From Branchiostoma floridae (taxonomy: Eukaryota > Chordata > Leptocardii > Amphioxiformes > Branchiostomatidae), in the NCBI RefSeq assembly GCF_000003815.2, contig NC_049990.1:10623995-10687994 (forward strand): a stretch of 64,000 bases of DNA, given 5' to 3'. This document shows positions 58,464 to 64,000 of the stretch, piece after piece. A program made the position numbers and the translations under genes. The number at the start of each line of letters is the position of its first letter. The first letter of the stretch is position 1. The notes under the pieces are model-generated. The model was not told the DNA's origin and made no database searches. It saw only the letters and a program-made list of their open reading frames with translations.

Positions 58464-60251
58464 CCACTGACCAGGTATTTAGGTCACTCAGTCCATTTAC
58501 TGTATTGGGTTGTACGTTCATAATATGTTCAATGTGCGCCTATTTTTCGGTTCACATGAGAGTACAATCAACATTTAACACGTTTACTATGTACACGAAT
58601 TTGCCAATTCCATATCCAAAACTAGGCATGAGTATTGTATGGATGAAATGATATAGTTGGATACGATTCCAACATATGACGTGAGTACGCCTAAGCTCTT
58701 GGTCTTCAACTTGTTATATCTAATCTTCGCGGTAGGAGTATCTGCGTCAGTAGGACGACCTAGTGTCGAGCTTTCACACGTGTAATAGATCAAATATATC
58801 TTTATCTATCTATCTCACAGTTGGTAGTCTCTAATCAAATAGAAGTGGAAGAAAAAGTTGGAAGCCCAAGTCATCCCCATCAGCTATTTGGGCACTGTGC
58901 CGAGGTTTACTCAATATCGGGCGGTAGTTGAATAACCTCATGTGGTAGGAAGCTGGTCAGAACTAGGACTTTTCGCGAAAATGCAGAACGTTTTCCCCGT
59001 AGCCCTTTTGTCAAGCTACTCTCACACAATACTATACAAACCAGCACGTATAGAGAAGAAAACCATAACAGCCTACACCTGCTTGGTTTTCACCCTGTGG
59101 GAAACTTTGTGGTATTGCCGTACAATTTTAGAGGAAGATTCGATTTTTTCAGCGCAGTACCACTCAGAAACATCCGCCATTACATATGCCGCGTTTAGTC
59201 GACACGAAAACCGTGTATAAAATATGACAACACTGCACAGTATTGCATACACAGTCTTGGCCATATAACTTTGTATCAAAAGTCGTTGTCCAAACCCCAC
59301 CCTGTATTGAAACATCTTGGCACAGAAACACCCGTGATGTCTGGTTGAAAGAAGTTCCATATGAAGTACCAATTGCACCTAAATTGACATCTGTCTGAAG
59401 TTCCTTGATGCAACGTTCTTGTTTGATGTCAATGAGATACAAATGATTGGGAAAACTTTAAGTGTATCAAACTCAATCAAAGTCTTCAAGGTGACTGCTA
59501 AAAGAGTACATTACGCAAGACTAATTAGACATACGTCTCCCAAAGTGGGTTAGCTAGCAGATAGTTTTCCTTGCCAAGATCGCTATCTGTCTTGGAGATT
59601 CACTCCTTGAACCTGAGCAGCAATTAGATGCCAGCTACTCAAGGGTGACAAGATCTCCGCTTGACATTCACTGGGACTTTCATGTTGCCAAGAAGGAATT
59701 TCATACGTATAAGTCTGTACAAGGTGAAGGTAAAAAGATACCACTAAGATAGAGATGAGACTTACAGTTATCTGTGAAAAATATTGAATCATAAACGGAA
59801 AAGATCTAAAAGGAAACGAATTTCTTTCTGTTATGAAGGGCAAACAGCTCTGGAGATCGAATTTTACTTGCTCTACACCTCGCAAGAGAATGACTGATGA
59901 TGATGATCGGATAATGATGAGAAAAAGTTTGAATCGGCAAAGCAAATCTAGCTATGCATCTAACTCACACAAACAGCAGTTAGAACCATTTCTAATGGCA
60001 TAGGCTAAGGTCACATTTCCACAAAGGGGCTCGTCCGGGCAGCTTTTGGGAATGAAAAGTATGATATAAAAGGCACCAAATTACACGAGATGTAAAGAGA
60101 ATAGTCGAGTGCATTGTTTGTGTATATCTTTAAGTATACATTTCTATTTTTCGTTTTCTTACACAGCCCGGCGGGGCCCCGGTTTTGAAATGTGACGTAG
60201 GCCTTACTAGGGGATTAATCCCTATCCACCGAATCCACCCAAAGAGCCTTA
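58464..60251. other. Intergenic, no supported gene
   Basis: A short (TATC)n run lies at ~58800-58815. Frames of 90-120 codons at 58942-59945 have no recognisable domains. Confidence 0.35.
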
Positions 60252-60497
60252 TGGTGCCCTCTCACTGTACTTGCGTCAAGCTTGCGTCACTGTGGGGTTC
60301 GTTCATTGCAGCACTGTTTTGTTGTTTTCTCCGATTTTGTATAATTTAGATATTGCGCAATACGTAAAAGTATGACTTAGAGGACGACAAAATACAAAAA
60401 AAGTAAGACAATTCGTTCTTCATCTCTGAAATTCGTTGAGTATCCTTCAAACCCCGCAGTGACGCAAACGTGACGCAACTGCAGTGAGAGGGCACCT
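60252..60497 (+). mobile_element. MITE family M, copy 6
   Basis: It runs from GGTGCCCTCTCACTGTACTT to the complement ending GAGAGGGCACCT. Inner arms are of the TTGCGTCA type on both sides. The left flank is TTA and the right TTC. The core is intact (TTGCGCAATACGTAAAAGTA). Confidence 0.87.
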
Positions 60498-60544
60498 TTC
60501 TAATACTTACCTTTGAATAGGCAAATTATCAATCTTACTTGGTG

Positions 60545-63500
60545 CCGGATTCTGACCGTAAATCCAAGAATCCTGCGGATATTGAACAATACCCTTGCCT
60601 GGGGGAATACCGATTGATGAATCCTTATATATAAAAGGGATCTAAGTGCAAGAACGTAATGACTTTTTGCTTTATAAGTTGAGCTCGAGTTTCTGTAGAT
60701 TACACAAAAAAGCAGAAAATACTTTCTAGTTGATAAAAGGCATCACACACAACGAGGGAATTTCGTCAGTGGAAATATACAAAGGTTCAAACATTATCAG
60801 AACCAATAGAGAATGCAGCCAGGTAAAGACGTCGACTGTTGTACCATTCAAGGTTGGACGCCGTATAATTGGTTAGGATCTGCATTATTAGCGGAAGTGC
60901 AGATGAAAACAGCACACAAAGCATGAAAACAGGAAACCCAAAACCAAATGTGATTTAGATAACGGTGACCTTGGCGACTGTAAATGGTATATTTTTACTC
61001 TCAGAACCGGATACTTCAAAGGTTCTCTAATAGACTCTGGCTGCTACACAAACTAACAAAAGTGCTTCAAGTAGATTTCTGAGGCCACCTTGGGTGCCTA
61101 GTAGTGATATACGAAACACGAACAAGTTTTTAAAACAATACACCCGTCAACTTTTGCAGGTTATCTTAGGAAATACACAGAGAATCAACAAGGAGGATAA
61201 ACTGGAACGGTAAGCATGTTAGCAATAGACACAACCGTTGTGTACAAGCGACATAAGGTTGCAATGATAACTTTGACATCGCCACAGAAGCCAGACAAGT
61301 CTTTTCCCTATCTTCACTCTATAAGCTAAGTTATGAGAAAGAGAATATTTTGCAGCCTAATCTTCGCGTGGGTGGACGACCAACTGACTTGGCCGATCAC
61401 GACCAAGTCCACAAGACATGACACCAGCCGTCGAGTCAAACGGGATAAATCTAGCCAAACGATCAGTTACCAATGGGCTGGGGTCATACAGAAGGTGGTT
61501 TAGTGAATAGCGAATGACACTCAGTTCAGCCAATCTTTTCAGTGTAACTACATGGGGGACTTTGAAGGAGACGCCTGCTGTTCCCACGCAAGTGTGACAA
61601 CATCAGTCTTAAAGACATCTACTCCCCACGGATCAGTTAGAGCAAAATCAGGGGGCCCTTTAAGTCCAATTCTTTCAGTCGGTCTTGTTCTCAATCTCAC
61701 TTAACCATGGTGAATCGTTAAAAGTCGCCGCCGAAACTTGAAGCTTTTTTAGTGATGGAAACGATAAGAGCCTAAATTGCTGTTGCAGAGACAGCAGGGT
61801 CACCAACTAAAGATGTCGTCAAGGCATCAACCAAGACTTCTAATATTTAGTGTCATCATCACGAGAAGAAGATTCGGGCCGGGCTACCAAAGACGTCAAA
61901 GGAACGACAGCCTGAAACAGTTCAGTCAGAAACAAAGGAAGAGACAATGCAGTTCAGGGCAGAACAGAAACTTAATAGAATTAGGCGGGTCTGTAGTCAT
62001 CCCACTCTAAGCCGGATTCTGACAGTTCATTCTAACATTTGACGAATTGTGCTCAATCCCCAAACCTTGGGGAATCCGATTCACGAATCTCGGTATGTAC
62101 GGGATCTAAATATGATTAATGCATGAGTTTAAGTTGAGTTTATTGATATACCCTTTAGCTCAGATTGAGCTAATCTTCCAGGGTTCATACAAATGAACGT
62201 AGTGGCTTTAAGCTGAATCTGAGTTCCTGTACATGACGCAAAATCAAAAAGTAGGAAATGCTTTCTTTATAGTAGTCGATAAAAGACATTAGACACAACG
62301 TCAGTGGAAATACCAATAGGTCAAACATTCTCTAAACCCAGAGAGAATGCAGTCGACTGTTGAAACATTAGGTAAGAAGTTATCTATCTGCACTTGGGTC
62401 ACCGGTGCGGTACTGCGGGGTTCGTGCAATGCGGCACTGTTGTGTTGTTTTCGCCAATTTTTGTATAATATAGATATTGCGTAATACGTAAAAGTGTGCC
62501 TTAGAAGACAAAAAATACACAAAATGTAAGAACGTTCGTTCTTTATCTCTGAAATTCGTTGAGTAATCATTTGAACCGCGCAGTGCCGCACCGGTGCCCC
62601 AAGTGCAGATAGATAACACCTTTAGAGGCTGCATCACTGGTTGGGATCTGTGTGTTGGAAGTGAATATAAAAAACAGAGAGATACAAACCAGGACAAATC
62701 AGGTTAATGGGCTTTCAAATAAAGTCGACCGTAGCGACTTATTGCCTTCAGAACCGGGGAAGTGAAAGGTGCTTGAAGTCTGGTTGCCGCACAAATTAAC
62801 AAAAGTGCTCAAAGTAGAGCTTTCAGACCAAGCTAAGTGACAAGATAGTGACCTGGTACGCACGCGCACCAAATTAACCCTGAAAAAAAAAACGTTTAAA
62901 TCAATACTAATTACTATATATCAACGGCCATCAACCTTTGGGCGTTTGCAACCATTTTTGGATGTTTTCTAGTCATGGTGTAAGATCCTAAATGGCTGTT
63001 GCAGAGACCTGGGTCACCAATTAACGGAAGTACTCGAGATGCCAACCAGGTGTTATCATTATCTTATGGAGATCCGGAGCGGGACTACCAAAGACGTCAA
63101 CAGCTGGAGCCTATGGACCTGGTGGCTGTTGTAGAGCTGGTGGTTGTGCACCTTGTGGTTGTATGGTTTAAAGTCTATCGTACTACGTAATGAGTTAGAA
63201 AATACTCCGAATACCAACACTTTACAATCGCGGGCGTACGAAGAACTGACTTGACAGATTTAGGCCAGCCGTGGAGTCAGAGTGCTTATGATCAATTGGC
63301 TAAGTCAGATGCAGGCGGTGGGTTAACGGACAGTCAATGTCACTCAGTTCACCCCATCTGTCAGTAGTAGTAGACTTTCAAGTAGACGTCTTTTGTGTGG
63401 CAACATCAGTCTTTAAGCCATTTACTCCTTGTGAGTCAGTTAAAGTAACATCCAGGGCTTCTTAAGTCCATTTCTTTCAATCGGTCTTGCCCTCAAGATC

Positions 63501-63780
63501 ACGCTGTATCGCGGTGAATCGTGAAAAGTTACCGCAAAGATTGCAGAAGACTATATATGCTGTCCAGTGATGGTAACGGTGTAAGATCCTAAATGACTCT
63601 TGCAGAGACAGGGTCACAATTAAGGGAAGTACTCTAGACCAGAAACTGTATCTAAACATGAGCCGACTGTCTGGACGTGCGATCATGGTACCCAACAGAG
63701 AGATGGCCCAGAATATAGAACATACAGAAAACGACCTTGGCAATACGAAGAGATGCAACTTTGTCTTAGTTTCTGTCACT
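60545..63780. repeat. Diverged ~1.5-kb direct duplication
   Basis: Blocks recur in order. GCCGGATTCTGAC: 60543 and 62010. GT.GATTACAC/CATGACGC to GAGAATGCAG: 60689 and 62221. TCAGAACCGG to ACAAAAGTGCT: ~61008 and ~62748. AGCCGTCGAGTCA/AGCCGTGGAGTCA to GGTGAATCGT: ~61428 and ~63268. CCTAAAT..CTCTTGCAGAGAC or similar: 61770, 62990 and 63590. The extra third copy of the last block means unit 2 has been rearranged, and MITE copy 7 interrupts it. Frames are not conserved between units, so I read it as non-coding. The repeat may continue beyond the window. Confidence 0.7.
62370..62621 (+). mobile_element. MITE family M, copy 7
   Basis: Inner ends carry TTATCTATCTGCACTTGGG on the left and its complement on the right, a variant found in no other copy here. 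The arms continue CACCGGTGCGG. The core is intact (GCGTAATACGTAAAAGTGTG). It ends CACCT before TTA. It is inserted in unit 2 of the 1.5-kb duplication. Confidence 0.85.
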
Positions 63781-64000
63781 TTGACAACTCCTTTGAGAGG
63801 TCATGCAGTATAACTAGGGTATCAATTTCTCATAGACAAACGAATCTATCTTAAGTTTCCAAATGGCACAATAGATCATACTGCAAGAAGGCAAGTAGTG
63901 TCCCTCTATAAATTGTCCAGAGCAGAACTGACTATCCCTGTTCACCCTGTCTTCAATCAAAAGTCTTAGGTAACCGACAGATAATAGTGAAGGCGGGGGA

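Overview
The window is eukaryotic, metazoan DNA: AT-rich, almost gene-free, with one intact intron-containing receptor gene, tRNA-derived SINEs, DNA transposons with terminal inverted repeats (TIRs), decayed retroelements and simple repeats. The repeat families and the receptor fit a lancelet (Branchiostoma) genome. That organism call is an inference from recognition and has not been searched. A run of exactly 100 N (15000-15099) marks an assembly gap.

The one solid protein-coding gene is a two-exon class A GPCR on the + strand (37268-39276, intron 37687-38588, 368 residues). It most resembles prokineticin receptors. Its start codon lies 9 bases downstream of a good splice acceptor, so at least one 5' noncoding exon is expected upstream. 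A weaker candidate is a pair of GC-rich coding blocks joined by a well-formed intron (47797-47937 and 48553-48651, +), which could be the last two exons of an unidentified gene.

Left part (1-22 kb): a short TIR element, a perfect 251-bp inverted repeat, duplicated dispersed repeats, a minus-strand LINE fragment (7.1-7.6 kb), and a Penelope-like 3' end with inverted arms and a hammerhead-like motif (10.9-11.5 kb). These are followed by an 0.8-kb TIR element, a (GT)n microsatellite, a fold-back element and a composite direct/inverted repeat.

Middle (22-37 kb): a ~54-bp minisatellite (22.8-25.6 kb) carries two inserts, one an 889-bp TIR element with a 895-bp sister at 53.8 kb. A gene-poor stretch, a SINE and several MITEs follow, up to the GPCR.

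Right part (41-64 kb): a LINE 3' end is split by a dead mariner at a TA site (41.5-44.5 kb). Then come two long TIR elements, tandem repeats, a (GA)n tract, and a locus of four related segments (52.6-56.4 kb) interrupted by a SINE, a TIR element and a MITE. The window ends in a diverged ~1.5-kb direct duplication.

A MITE of about 245 bp occurs seven times between 18 and 62.6 kb. In at least four copies the two terminal arms share copy-specific sequence, so the arms appear to evolve together. I see no operon-like or defence-like system; the most unusual content is this repeat biology.
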